In this document: positions 45,450-53,811 of the stretch, one piece after another
How the letters are laid out: every line of letters begins with the position of its first letter
Position numbering within the stretch: the first letter of the stretch is position 1
Source of the DNA: Cryobacterium lactosi
GTDB taxonomy: Bacteria > Actinomycetota > Actinomycetes > Actinomycetales > Microbacteriaceae
NCBI RefSeq assembly: GCF_004403945.1
Contig: NZ_SOHM01000036.1
Coordinates: 1 to 64,000 of the forward strand
Reading direction: 5' to 3'
DNA: 64,000 bases
Notes under the pieces: generated by a model
The model's database searches: none
Seen by the model: the letters and a program-made list of their open reading frames with translations, nothing else
Told to the model about the DNA's origin: nothing
Program-made: the position numbers and the translations under genes

Positions 45450-45455
45450 ACTCTA
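45450..45455 (-). promoter_or_regulatory. -10 box TAGAGT of the cbs transcript
   Basis: Matches the actinobacterial TANNNT form and sits 6 nt upstream of the poly-Cys leader GTG. Confidence 0.55.
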
Positions 45456-45572
45456 GTCCGCGGGCAGCGGCCGCGGCCAGCCTGTGAACCATCTGTGAGA
45501 TCCGCAATCGAGGAAGCCCGGGCACCGGTCCATACGTTCGAATGAGTGCACAGCAAATGAAAGAGGCCCCTC

Positions 45573-46262
45573 GTGACCCCTGCCCCGCCCGCCGGCTCAT
45601 CCGGATCGTCGTCGCCCAAGCCCGGCGTCAAGCAGCAACGGGCAGTGCAGCGTGCCCAGAAGCTCGAGCAGTACCACCGGGAGCAGAAACGGAGCGCCCG
45701 CAACCGGCGCATCGCCCTGATCAGCGGGATCACCGTGGCCGTCGCGGTCATCGGCCTGCTGATCACCTCGATCGTGCTCACCCCGCAGAGCCCCAGCTAC
45801 ACAGCCGGAGGCGGCAGCGGTGCCGAGATCGAGGGCGTGCAGACCTTCGAGAACACTGCGGCGCACGTGCAGACGCCGGTCAGCTACCCGCAGACCCCGC
45901 CGGCCGGCGGCGAGCACAACCCGACCTGGCTGAACTGCGGCGTCTACACCGAGGCCGTTCCTGACGAGAACGCGGTGCACGCCCAGGAACACGGCGCGCT
46001 GTGGATCACTTACGACCCGGCCATCAGCGATGAGGACCTCAGCACCCTGCGCGGGTTGCTGCCGTCGACCTACGTCATCCTGTCGCCGTTCGACGACCTG
46101 CCCTCTCCGGTGGTGCTGAGCGGCTGGAACACCCAGCTGGCCGTCGACTCCGTCGACGATGAGCGCATTCCCGAGTTCATCCAGGAGTACTGGCAAAGCA
46201 ACTCGGTGCCTGAGCCCGGTGCCCCGTGCACCGGCGGTATCGATGGCCCCGGAAAGGCGTAG
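45573..46262 (+). CDS. DUF3105 membrane-anchored protein
   Basis: A 229-residue protein with a positively charged cytoplasmic N-terminus (about 45 residues), one TM helix near 46-68 and an extracytoplasmic DUF3105 domain containing PPAGGEHNPTWLNCGVY, AVHAQEHGALWITYDP and a C-terminal W-x-S. The domain's role is not known; it commonly sits beside a DUF305 gene. Two Cys residues could form a disulfide. GTG 45573 follows AGAGG. The downstream DUF305 start lies inside its last 20 bp, so the pair is coupled. Confidence 0.82.
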   Translation: MTPAPPAGSSGSSSPKPGVKQQRAVQRAQKLEQYHREQKRSARNRRIALISGITVAVAVIGLLITSIVLTPQSPSYTAGGGSGAEIEGVQTFENTAAHVQTPVSYPQTPPAGGEHNPTWLNCGVYTEAVPDENAVHAQEHGALWITYDPAISDEDLSTLRGLLPSTYVILSPFDDLPSPVVLSGWNTQLAVDSVDDERIPEFIQEYWQSNSVPEPGAPCTGGIDGPGKA

Positions 46263-46932
46263 TCCGGGCGCCCGGCGGGCCATTTTGATCGTGGCGGCCG
46301 GCGTCGCCGCTGTCACCGTCGGCCTGGTGGGCTTCTCGGTGGGGAGACTGAGCACCATCGACAATCCCACTCCGCTGTCCACCAGCGCTGAGGCCGGTTT
46401 CGCCAGGGACATGCAGGTGCATCACCTGCAGGGAGCCGAGCTGGCCATGATCATCCGTGACCGCACCGACGCCGAGGATGTGCGCCGGCTCGGCTACGAC
46501 ATCGCCCTCACCCAGCAGCAGCAGGCGGGCCAGCTCTACGGCTGGCTCACCGAGTGGAACCTCTCGCAGGCCGGCCCGGAGCCGTCGATGACCTGGATGA
46601 CCCGGCCCGGCCGCTCGGATGCCGGGCATGCCCACACCGACGACGCCGCGACCGGCAACGGTTCGGCCGGCGCCCACACCCCGGGCGACCCGATGCCGGG
46701 ACTCGCCACCGCCGACCAGATCGCCGCCCTCACCGCCGCGAGCGGCGTCGACGCCGAGCGGCAGTTCCTCACCCTGATGATCAAACACCACCTGGGCGCC
46801 GTCGAGATGGCCGAGGCCGTTCAGGATCGCGCCAACAACAGCGCGATCCTCGGGTTCGCGAACTCGGTGATCCTCTCCCAAGAGGCCGAGATCACCCTGA
46901 TGGAGTCGATGCTCGCCGACCGCGAACCGTGA
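46243..46932 (+). CDS. DUF305 membrane-anchored protein
   Basis: A 229-residue protein: one TM helix at about 14-36, then a four-helix DUF305 (ferritin-like fold) domain with two characteristic blocks, FARDMQVHHLQGAELAM and LTLMIKHHLGAVEMAE. His/Asp/Met residues in these blocks suggest metal (often copper) binding; relatives are linked to copper or silver tolerance. A low-complexity His/Asp/Thr/Gly insert separates the two halves. ATG 46243 overlaps DUF3105. The last three codons and the stop are contributed by the 61-bp palindromic element at 46921. Confidence 0.83.
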   Translation: MAPERRSPGARRAILIVAAGVAAVTVGLVGFSVGRLSTIDNPTPLSTSAEAGFARDMQVHHLQGAELAMIIRDRTDAEDVRRLGYDIALTQQQQAGQLYGWLTEWNLSQAGPEPSMTWMTRPGRSDAGHAHTDDAATGNGSAGAHTPGDPMPGLATADQIAALTAASGVDAERQFLTLMIKHHLGAVEMAEAVQDRANNSAILGFANSVILSQEAEITLMESMLADREP

Positions 46933-46981
46933 GAAAAGCACCGAAAACTCGTGATTTTCGGGGCTTAGCTCACAGTTCGCG
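46921..46981. repeat. 61-bp palindromic element, copy 1 (also a bidirectional terminator)
   Basis: Arms 46921-46942 and 46960-46981 are 22-nt inverted repeats around a 17-nt spacer. Both arms read CGCGAAC[CT]GTGAG outward-in. The DUF305 gene ends at the TGA in the left arm (46930-46932) and the convergent ABC exporter ends at the TGA in the right arm (46970-46972). The spacer itself forms a GAAAA/TTTTC hairpin. A second copy lies at 56769-56829. Confidence 0.8.
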
Positions 46982-48862
46982 AGCCTGCTCGGGGGCTTGC
47001 TCGGCGTAGAGGGAGGCGTAGGTACCGCCGGCGGCGAGCAGCTCCTGGTGGGTGCCGGCCTCGACCACCCGGCCTGCGTCGACGACGAAGATCACGTCGG
47101 CGGTCACGATGGTTGACAAACGGTGCGCGATGGCGATGGTCGTGCGGCCGCGGGACGCGGTGTCCAGGGCCGACTGCACCACACGCTCGGAGATCGCGTC
47201 GAGCGCGCTCGTGGCCTCGTCGAGGATGAGCACCTCCGGGTCTTTCAGCAGCACCCGGGCGATCGCCACCCGCTGTTTCTCACCACCGGAGAGCCGGTAG
47301 CCCCGCTCGCCGACCACGGTGTCGTAACCGTCCGGGAACGACGCGATGGTGGTGTGGATGTTCGCGGCCCGCGCCGCGCTCTCGAGCTCGGCATCCGTGG
47401 CGTCGGGTTTGGCGTACCGGAGGTTCTCGGCGATGGTCGCGTGGAAGAGGTAGGTCTCCTGGCTGACGATGCCGATGTGGGAGACCAGCGACTCCTGCTC
47501 GAGGTCGCGCACGTCGACCCCGGAGAACAGCACCCGGCCCCCGGTCGCCTCGTAGAAACGCGGGATGAGATACGACACCGTGGTCTTGCCCGCTCCGCTG
47601 GGCCCGACGAAGGCGGCGAACGCCCCAGGCGCGATCGTGAACGAGACCGCGTCGAGGGTGGGCCGGGCGTCGGCCGGGGCATCCGGATAGGCGAACGTGA
47701 CGGCGTCGAACTGCACCCGGCCGCTCACGTGGGGCACCGGGCGGGCATCGGGAGCGTCGCTGATCGCCGGGGTCAGGTCGAGATACTGGAAGATCCGGGC
47801 GAACAGGGCGCTGGAGGTCTGCAGGTCCAGGGCCACCCGCATCAGGCCGAGCAGCGGGAAGAGCAGCCGCGCCTGCACGGTGGTGAAGGCCACCACGGTG
47901 CCCGCGGTGATATCGGCGGCGCCGTTGGTGAGCAGCAGCCCGGCCACCAGGTAGACGATGGCCGGGATGCTGGAGAGGAAAATGCTGACCATGGCAAAGA
48001 ACCACTGGCCGCTCATCTGCTGGCTGACCTGCAGGCGCACCTGATTGTCGTTCTCGAGCGAGTACCGGGCGATCTCGGCCTTCTGCCGGGTGAAGCTCTT
48101 GGAGAGCAGGATGCCCGACACGCTCAGGGTCTCCTGCGTGATCGCGGTCATGTCGGAGAGGGACTCCTGGGTCTTGCCCGCGATCCGGGCCCGCACCTGG
48201 CCCACCCGGCGTTGGGCGAACACCAGGATCGGCATCAGGATCACCGCGACGATGGCCAGTTGCCAGTTGAGCAGCAACATCGCCACGAACGCCGCGATCA
48301 CGGTGACGGCGTTGCCGAGCACGCTGGAGACGGTGTTGGTGAGTACGCCGGCCACGCCGCCGACGTCGTTCTGCAGCCGGGACTGGATCACGCCGGTCTT
48401 GGTGCGGGTGAAGAAGCTCAGCTCCATGGCCTGCAGGTGGCTGAACAGGCGCACCCGCAGCTCGCCCATCACCGAGTTGCCCACCGTGGCGGTGAGCCAG
48501 GTCTGCCAGACGCCCAGCAGTGCGGTGGTGAGGTAGGCCGCGATCATCAGCGCCACGAGTACGGTCAACCGTTGCAGGTTGGGCCCGCCGGACGGAGGGA
48601 ACAACCCGTCGTCGAACGCCCGCTGGATCAGCAGCGGCGGCAGCACCGACAGCCCGGCGGAGATCAGCACCAGGATGACCGTGACGACGAGCTTGCGCGT
48701 GTGCGGGGCGAACAGCGCCCGGATGCGGCCGAGCAGGTTGGGGATCTCGGGCGCCTCGGCGTTCTCGGCCTTCTGAGCGGCCGGATCGTCTCCGCTGACC
48801 CGGTTCCGGCGACCGCGGAACCCCTCTGGAGGACGTCCTCCCGCGCCGTGCGTTCCGCTCAT
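46970..48862 (-). CDS. ABC exporter (TM-NBD fusion, probably homodimeric)
   Basis: A 630-residue protein: a hydrophilic N-terminal extension of about 50 residues, six TM helices (about 55-340) and an ATPase with complete motifs: Walker A GPSGAGKTT, signature LSGGEKQRV, Walker B VLILDEATS and switch IAHRLSTI. With both sites intact it can function as a homodimer, unlike the heterodimer at 11775-15589. The substrate is unknown (drugs, lipids). ATG 48862 lies 6 nt after TAGAGT, a leaderless pattern. Its last codons (R-E-L-stop) lie in the palindromic element. Confidence 0.9.
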   Translation of the reverse strand: MSGTHGAGGRPPEGFRGRRNRVSGDDPAAQKAENAEAPEIPNLLGRIRALFAPHTRKLVVTVILVLISAGLSVLPPLLIQRAFDDGLFPPSGGPNLQRLTVLVALMIAAYLTTALLGVWQTWLTATVGNSVMGELRVRLFSHLQAMELSFFTRTKTGVIQSRLQNDVGGVAGVLTNTVSSVLGNAVTVIAAFVAMLLLNWQLAIVAVILMPILVFAQRRVGQVRARIAGKTQESLSDMTAITQETLSVSGILLSKSFTRQKAEIARYSLENDNQVRLQVSQQMSGQWFFAMVSIFLSSIPAIVYLVAGLLLTNGAADITAGTVVAFTTVQARLLFPLLGLMRVALDLQTSSALFARIFQYLDLTPAISDAPDARPVPHVSGRVQFDAVTFAYPDAPADARPTLDAVSFTIAPGAFAAFVGPSGAGKTTVSYLIPRFYEATGGRVLFSGVDVRDLEQESLVSHIGIVSQETYLFHATIAENLRYAKPDATDAELESAARAANIHTTIASFPDGYDTVVGERGYRLSGGEKQRVAIARVLLKDPEVLILDEATSALDAISERVVQSALDTASRGRTTIAIAHRLSTIVTADVIFVVDAGRVVEAGTHQELLAAGGTYASLYAEQAPEQAREL

Positions 48863-48894
48863 GCATTCACTCTAAGACAGTGGTTTAAAGACAG

Positions 48895-48927
48895 CGGACC
48901 GACCCCGGAGAGTCCGGGGCCGGTCCG
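48895..48927 (-). terminator. Terminator of the aglEFG operon
   Basis: CGGACCG and CCCCGG pair with CCGGGG and CGGTCCG around AGAGT, with one internal mismatch. It lies 41 nt past the aglG stop. Confidence 0.7.
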
Positions 48928-48967
48928 TCGCAGCCGGTGCCAGTGCCGGCCCGGCCACGATGGAGAA

Positions 48968-49951
48968 CTATCCCTTGGTGGAACCGGCCAGCAGACCGCG
49001 CACGAAGTAGCGCTGCAGGCTGAAGAACACGACCAACGGCACGATCAGCGACACGAACGCGGCAGCCGTCAGACGTTGCCAGTCCTGCCCTCTGGTACCG
49101 GTGAGCTCCGCCAACCGCTGGGTGAGCGGCGCCACATCCTGGGTGCCGCCCGAGAAGATCAACGCCACCAGCAGGTCGTTCCAGACCCAGAGGAACTGGA
49201 AGATCGCGAAGGACGCCAGGGCGGGAACCGCCAGCGGCAGCACGATCCGGAAGAAGACCTGGCCGTGGCTGGCGCCATCCACCCGGGCTGCCTCGATGAC
49301 CTCGCCCGGAATCTCCGAGATGAAGTTGTGCAGCAGGAAGATCGCCAGCGGCAGCGCGAAGATCGTGTGCGCGATCCAGACCGGCAGGTAGCCCTGCTCG
49401 GGGATCATCGGGATCAGGTCGTGCACCCAGGCCTGGCCGGGGCGCAGGAACTGGGTGAACATCTGCAGGAGCGGGATCAAGGCGAGCTGCAGCGGGACGA
49501 TCTGCAACGCGAAGATCAGGACGAACAGGCCGCCGCTCCACTTGAACTTGATCCAGGCGAAGGCGTAGGCGGCCATCGCGGCGATCACCAGCGGGAACAG
49601 TGTGGCCGGGATCGCGATGGCCAACGAGTTCACGAAGTAGGCGCCAAGCTGCGGCGACGACTGCGACGTGCTGAACAGCACTTCCTGATAGTTCGCCAGA
49701 GTGAAACCCGGGTTCTGGAAGATCGTCCACCAACCGGTGGTGCTGATCAGGCCGGCGGGCCGGAACGAGGAGATGAACAGCCCGAAGGTGGGCAGGGTCC
49801 AGAGCACCGCGATGACCAGCGCCACGACTGTGGCAGTGCGCGAGGTGAGACGGCGCTTCACCCGGGCTGACTTGCCGACCACTTCTGCGGCGGTGTCGGC
49901 CTTGCTCGTCTTGGCACCCGGGATGGGCAGGTCGACTACGTTGTCGCTCAT
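48968..49951 (-). CDS. aglG: Alpha-glucoside ABC transporter permease, AglG type
   Basis: A 327-residue MalG-class permease with six hydrophobic segments after a 30-residue basic cytoplasmic N-terminus. The EAA loop reads EVIEAARVDGASHGQVFFRIVLPLAVP at about 215-240, the contact with the ATPase. It overlaps aglF by 4 nt. No ATPase gene is present in the operon, so a shared MsiK-type ATPase encoded elsewhere must energise it, as in many actinobacteria. Confidence 0.86.
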   Translation of the reverse strand: MSDNVVDLPIPGAKTSKADTAAEVVGKSARVKRRLTSRTATVVALVIAVLWTLPTFGLFISSFRPAGLISTTGWWTIFQNPGFTLANYQEVLFSTSQSSPQLGAYFVNSLAIAIPATLFPLVIAAMAAYAFAWIKFKWSGGLFVLIFALQIVPLQLALIPLLQMFTQFLRPGQAWVHDLIPMIPEQGYLPVWIAHTIFALPLAIFLLHNFISEIPGEVIEAARVDGASHGQVFFRIVLPLAVPALASFAIFQFLWVWNDLLVALIFSGGTQDVAPLTQRLAELTGTRGQDWQRLTAAAFVSLIVPLVVFFSLQRYFVRGLLAGSTKG

Positions 49952-50919
49952 CGGATCTCCCTCTGCTGACGCAGGACTCGTACGTTGTAGATGACGATCG
50001 GCAGCACCAGCAGGAACAGCACGATCGCGAGCGCGGCGCCTCGGCCCTGCTCGCCGGCCCGGAAGGCCTGGGTGTACATCTCGTTGGCGATGACGCTGGT
50101 GTTGAAGTTACCGGCGGTCATGGTGCGCACGATGTCGAACACCTTGAGGGTGGCGATCGAGATGGTGGTGATGACCACGACCAGCGAACCGCGGATGCCC
50201 GGCAGGGTCACGTTGGTGAACCGCTGCCACGGGTTGGTGCCGTCCAGCTGCGCGGCCTCGATCTGCTCGGTCGGAACGCCCTTGATCGCGGCGGAGCAGA
50301 TGACCATGGCGAAACCGGTCTGGATCCAGATCATCACGACGATCAGAAGGAAGGTGTTGATCGGCGAGGTCTGCAGCCACTGCACGGGTTCGCCGCCGAA
50401 CCAGACCAGGATCTGGTTGAGCAGGCCGATCTGCGCGTTGTCGCCGGACTTGTAGTCGTAGACGAAGCGCCAGATGATGCCGGCGCCCACGAAGGAGATC
50501 GCCATGGGCATGAACACCAGCGCCTTGAAGTACTTCTCCCCGCGGGACTTGTCGATGAACATCGCATAGGCCAAACCGATGGTGGTGGAGAGGATCGGCA
50601 CCACCACGACCCAGATCACGGTGTTGCCCAGGGTGACCAGTGCGGCCGGCTGGGTGAACATCCAGATGAAGTTCTCTGCGCCCACCCATTCGCCGGAGCT
50701 ATTGCTGAAGGCCAGCAGCGAGGTGCGGAAGGCCGGATAGATGAGCCCGACGGCCAGCAGGATCAGGGCGGGAAGCAGGAAGAAGGCGAGTTGCCAGTAG
50801 TCGCGCCCACGTTTGGGCGCCTTGTCGATAAGGAATAGCACGAGCCCGATAACGAGCGAGAAGGCGGCGAGGGCCGCTACCACCTGAATTATCTTGCCGA
50901 GCAGATCTGCGGTCGTCAT
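49948..50919 (-). CDS. aglF: Alpha-glucoside ABC transporter permease, AglF type
   Basis: A 323-residue MalF-class permease: seven to eight hydrophobic segments, with two near the N-terminus before DYWQLAFFLLPALILL, then SNSSGEWVGAENF characteristic of AglF, and the EAA loop EQIEAAQLDGTNPWQRFTNVTLP. It lies between the binding protein and AglG, overlapping the latter. A 14-bp hairpin separates it from the binding-protein gene. Confidence 0.86.
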   Translation of the reverse strand: MTTADLLGKIIQVVAALAAFSLVIGLVLFLIDKAPKRGRDYWQLAFFLLPALILLAVGLIYPAFRTSLLAFSNSSGEWVGAENFIWMFTQPAALVTLGNTVIWVVVVPILSTTIGLAYAMFIDKSRGEKYFKALVFMPMAISFVGAGIIWRFVYDYKSGDNAQIGLLNQILVWFGGEPVQWLQTSPINTFLLIVVMIWIQTGFAMVICSAAIKGVPTEQIEAAQLDGTNPWQRFTNVTLPGIRGSLVVVITTISIATLKVFDIVRTMTAGNFNTSVIANEMYTQAFRAGEQGRGAALAIVLFLLVLPIVIYNVRVLRQQREIR

Positions 50920-50979
50920 TGGCCGGACCCTTCTATGGTGTCGAGAGGGGGTGGTTCGAAAACTTTGGGGGGTAATGCG

Positions 50980-51011
50980 GGGGTGGGCCCGCCAGACGGC
51001 GGGCCCACCCC
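50980..51011 (-). terminator. Perfect hairpin after the alpha-glucoside binding-protein gene
   Basis: A 14-bp stem (50980-50993 with 50998-51011) around the loop AGAC, 20 nt past the aglE stop. It is the third hairpin of this type in the window, each between a binding-protein gene and the next gene. Confidence 0.75.
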
Positions 51012-51030
51012 GTGGGGGTAATGCGGGAAG

Positions 51031-52392
51031 CTAGCTCTTCGGCCAGCTGGACTCGATGGCGTCGACGACCTTCTGGGTGTCATCGCCACTGAGCCAGTTC
51101 ACGATTCCCTTCCAGAAGGAGTCGGTGCCCACGGCGCCCGGCATCAGGTCAGAGCCGTCGAAACGGAACACGGTGTTCTCGTCCTGAAGGATCTCGACAC
51201 TCTGCTTCAGGATGTCGCTGGATGCGAGCGAGGCGTCGAGGCCGGTGTTGGCGCTGATGACGCCGCCCAGCTCTACGCGGTTGTTCGCCCAGGTGTCGCT
51301 GGAGAGGTAGCTGAGCACCGCGGTGATCTCGTCGCCCTCGTTGAACGCGCTGACCAGCTCGCCACCACCGGTGACGGCCTGCTCTCCGCCGGCCTCGGCC
51401 GGCGGCAGGAGGAACGCGTAGACGTCGCCGTCGGGAGCGACGGAGACCTCAGAGCCATCGGCGTTCTTCCAGAAGCCCTCGTAGAACGAGGCCTGGTGGT
51501 GCATCGCGCAGCTGTCGTCGAGAACCGGGAGGCCGGCGTCGCCGAACTCCGTGGAGATGATCGACGAGACGTCGCCGAGTCCGCCGTTGACGTACTCCGG
51601 GTTCTTCAGGATGTCGCCGACCGAGTTGAACGCGGTGACGATGGCGGGGTCGTTGAACGGGATCTCGTGCTTGACCCACTTGTCATAGGTCTCGGCACCG
51701 GCCTGGCGAAGAACGTAGTCCTCGACCCAGTCCGTTCCCGGCCAACCGGTGGCGTCACCGGATCCGACGCCCGCGCACCACGGCACGGTGCCGTCGGCGG
51801 CGATCTGGGCGGTGAGGTCCATCATCTCGTCAAGCGAGGTGGGGATCTCGTAGCCCTTGTCCTCGAACATGGCCGGCGAATACCAGACATAGCCCTTGAC
51901 GCTGGCCATCAGCGGGGCGGCGTAGAAGGTGCCGTCGGTCGCAGTGCCGTAGCCCTTCCAGTCCGCGGACCACCACTTGTCCACGTTGGCCTCGACGGCT
52001 TCGGGGGCGGGCTTGAGGAATCCGGCGTCGGCGAGCTTGTTGAACAGACCCGGCTGCGGGATGATGCCGATGTCCGGCGCGGAGCCGCCCTCGGCGAGAA
52101 CGGCGATCTGAGCCTCGAACTCCTTGGTGCCCGTGTAGTTCACCGTGATGCCGGTGCAGGCCTGGAAGTCGGCCCAGGACTCCACGAGCCGGTCGGCTTC
52201 GACGTCCTGGATGGTTCCGCCGATGCTCACTTCGGGGTTGCCCTCGAAGGTGCCGTAGTCGGCGTAGGCGGCGCAGTCGGTGTCTTCTGCGGTCTGGGCG
52301 GCGATGTCGCCGGTACAGCCGGTCAGGGCGAGTCCCATCACTGCGGCTGCAGCGACCGGGACAATGAGCCGGCGATGCTGTTTCACGCTCAT
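51031..52392 (-). CDS. aglE: Alpha-glucoside-binding lipoprotein, AglE type
   Basis: A 453-residue extracellular solute-binding protein (family 1). Signal peptide with lipobox ALTGC (Cys about 26). The mature part has Y-G-T-F-E-G near the N-terminus, DIGIIPQPGLFNKLAD, WYSPAMFEDKGYEIPTSLDE and WCAGVGSGDATGWPGTDWVEDY, all typical of AglE-like binding proteins for trehalose, maltose or sucrose. GAGGAGG precedes ATG 52392. The divergent LacI and the operator cluster between them indicate substrate-induced control. Confidence 0.87.
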   Translation of the reverse strand: MSVKQHRRLIVPVAAAAVMGLALTGCTGDIAAQTAEDTDCAAYADYGTFEGNPEVSIGGTIQDVEADRLVESWADFQACTGITVNYTGTKEFEAQIAVLAEGGSAPDIGIIPQPGLFNKLADAGFLKPAPEAVEANVDKWWSADWKGYGTATDGTFYAAPLMASVKGYVWYSPAMFEDKGYEIPTSLDEMMDLTAQIAADGTVPWCAGVGSGDATGWPGTDWVEDYVLRQAGAETYDKWVKHEIPFNDPAIVTAFNSVGDILKNPEYVNGGLGDVSSIISTEFGDAGLPVLDDSCAMHHQASFYEGFWKNADGSEVSVAPDGDVYAFLLPPAEAGGEQAVTGGGELVSAFNEGDEITAVLSYLSSDTWANNRVELGGVISANTGLDASLASSDILKQSVEILQDENTVFRFDGSDLMPGAVGTDSFWKGIVNWLSGDDTQKVVDAIESSWPKS

Positions 52393-52482
52393 GCAAATCC
52401 TCCTCGTTGAGTGTTGCTTGTGGCCGTTCCGCCGGGCGGTCGGGCCGAAAATGTGGTGCGGGTGCTCTGGGTACAGACAGAT

Positions 52483-52646
52483 CTGGAAACGGTTGCATAA
52501 GGAACCGGTTCCACACCACAAAGTACGGCACGGAACGGTTCGCCACAAGCCCGTATAGATCACAGATTGACAAAGATCGCGCTCTCACCACGGCGGGGTT
52601 TCGACCGGGTCACACTTCGGCGTCGAATTTCTGGAACCGATTCCAG
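52483..52646. promoter_or_regulatory. Cluster of LacI-type operators in the aglE/lacI divergent region
   Basis: At least three GGAA-n-CG-n-TTCC palindromes: TGGAAACGGTTGCA (52483-52496), GGAACCGGTTCC (52501-52512) and CTGGAACCGATTCCAG (52631-52646), plus a weaker CGGAACGGTTCG near 52531. All have the central CG of LacI-family sites. Two flank the aglE promoter side and one the lacI side. Confidence 0.7.
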
Positions 52647-52701
52647 CCTGGTGGCCGAAGGGCTAGGGTGTGCACAGCGGTTCCAACGACGGGAGGCTGG
52701 T

Positions 52702-53712
52702 ATGAGCGCGATCGCGGATGTCGCACGCCTCGCCGGTGTCGCCAAAGCGACGGCCTCACGCGCCCTCAGCGGCCGCGGCTACGTGTCGGACGAAACGCGC
52801 AGCAAGGTGGTCGCGGCCGCGGCCCTGATCGGCTACGTCGCCTCCCCCAACGCAGCAAGCCTGGTGACCGGGCGAACCCAGAGCGTCGGCGTGATCATTC
52901 CGTTCATCAGCCGCTGGTTCTTCTCCGAGATCCTTGAGAGCCTCGAACAGTCCCTGCTCGCCAAGGGCTACGACATGACGCTGTACAACCTCCCCGCGCA
53001 CTCGGTCGAGCGGGAACGGGTCTTCGACTTCTTCCTTGCCCGCAAACGGTTCGACGGCGTCATCTCGGTCGGGGTCGAACTCAGCGACACCGAGGTGCAA
53101 CTGCTGCACAGGCTGGGCCGCCCGCTGGTCGGCATCGGCGGAGAGATCCCCGGTGTGCACACCATCGCCATCGACGACATCGCGGCCGCGCGGCTGGCCA
53201 CCGAACACCTGATCAGTCTCGGCCACACCGACATCCGTCACATCGGCGGCGACCAGGTGGATCAAATGGATTTCGCCGTGCACACCAAACGGCTCACCGG
53301 CTTCAACACGGCAATGCGAGCCGCCGGGCTCAACACGGACGGCTGCTTCGCCCCCTGCGCGTTCACGGTGCCCGGCGGCTACGAAGCCGGCCTGGCCCTG
53401 TTCGGCGATCCGCACCGGCGGCCGACGGCGGTGTTCGCGGCGAGCGACGAGATCGCGATCGGCCTCATCGTCGCGGCCAGGGAGCTCGGCATCCTGGTCC
53501 CCTCCGAGCTCTCGGTTATCGGCATCGACGGGCATCCCTACGCCGAGATGTTCCGGCTCACCACCATCGAACAGCACCCGCGCAATCAGGCCCGGATGGC
53601 TGTGGAGGCTCTACTGGGCGCGCTCGAGCAGCAGTCGGTCACGGTCAGCCCGGGGCTCACCAGGGCGCCGACCAACCTGGTGATGCGCTCCAGCACCAGC
53701 GCACCGCGGTGA
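52702..53712 (+). CDS. LacI-family repressor of the agl operon
   Basis: A 336-residue repressor: HTH IADVARLAGVAKATASRALSG at residues 3-24, hinge ASPNAASLVTGRTQS, sugar domain with FDGVISVGVELSDTEVQLL, ATEHLISLGHTDIRHIGG, FAASDEIAIGLIVAA and LSVIGIDGHPYAEMF. ATG 52702 has GGGAGG upstream. It is divergent from aglE, and palindromic operators lie between. The likely inducer is an alpha-glucoside. Confidence 0.88.
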   Translation: MSAIADVARLAGVAKATASRALSGRGYVSDETRSKVVAAAALIGYVASPNAASLVTGRTQSVGVIIPFISRWFFSEILESLEQSLLAKGYDMTLYNLPAHSVERERVFDFFLARKRFDGVISVGVELSDTEVQLLHRLGRPLVGIGGEIPGVHTIAIDDIAAARLATEHLISLGHTDIRHIGGDQVDQMDFAVHTKRLTGFNTAMRAAGLNTDGCFAPCAFTVPGGYEAGLALFGDPHRRPTAVFAASDEIAIGLIVAARELGILVPSELSVIGIDGHPYAEMFRLTTIEQHPRNQARMAVEALLGALEQQSVTVSPGLTRAPTNLVMRSSTSAPR

Positions 53713-53723
53713 CGGCGACAGGG

Positions 53724-53764
53724 CAACTGTTGCCCGTGCGGAGTATCCGCATCGGTAACAGTTG
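53724..53764 (+). terminator. Hairpin after the agl repressor gene
   Basis: CAACTGTTGCC pairs with GGTAACAGTTG (one bulge) around an inner GCGGA/TCCGC stem. It lies 12 nt past the stop codon and before the glycosylase promoter. Confidence 0.55.
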
Positions 53765-53811
53765 GGGCAGGCCGGCTGAGACCATCGGCGGCCCGGGTTA
53801 GCCTCGAAGGG

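Noticed and set aside
46943-46959. The spacer hairpin of the 61-bp element as an ordinary stand-alone terminator
   Set aside because: It is only the centre of a larger 61-bp inverted repeat that recurs at 56769-56829, so the whole element is the better unit.
47123-49870. A 915-codon open frame on the plus strand
   Set aside because: It is antisense to the ABC exporter and the AglG permease and has no domain-like sequence.
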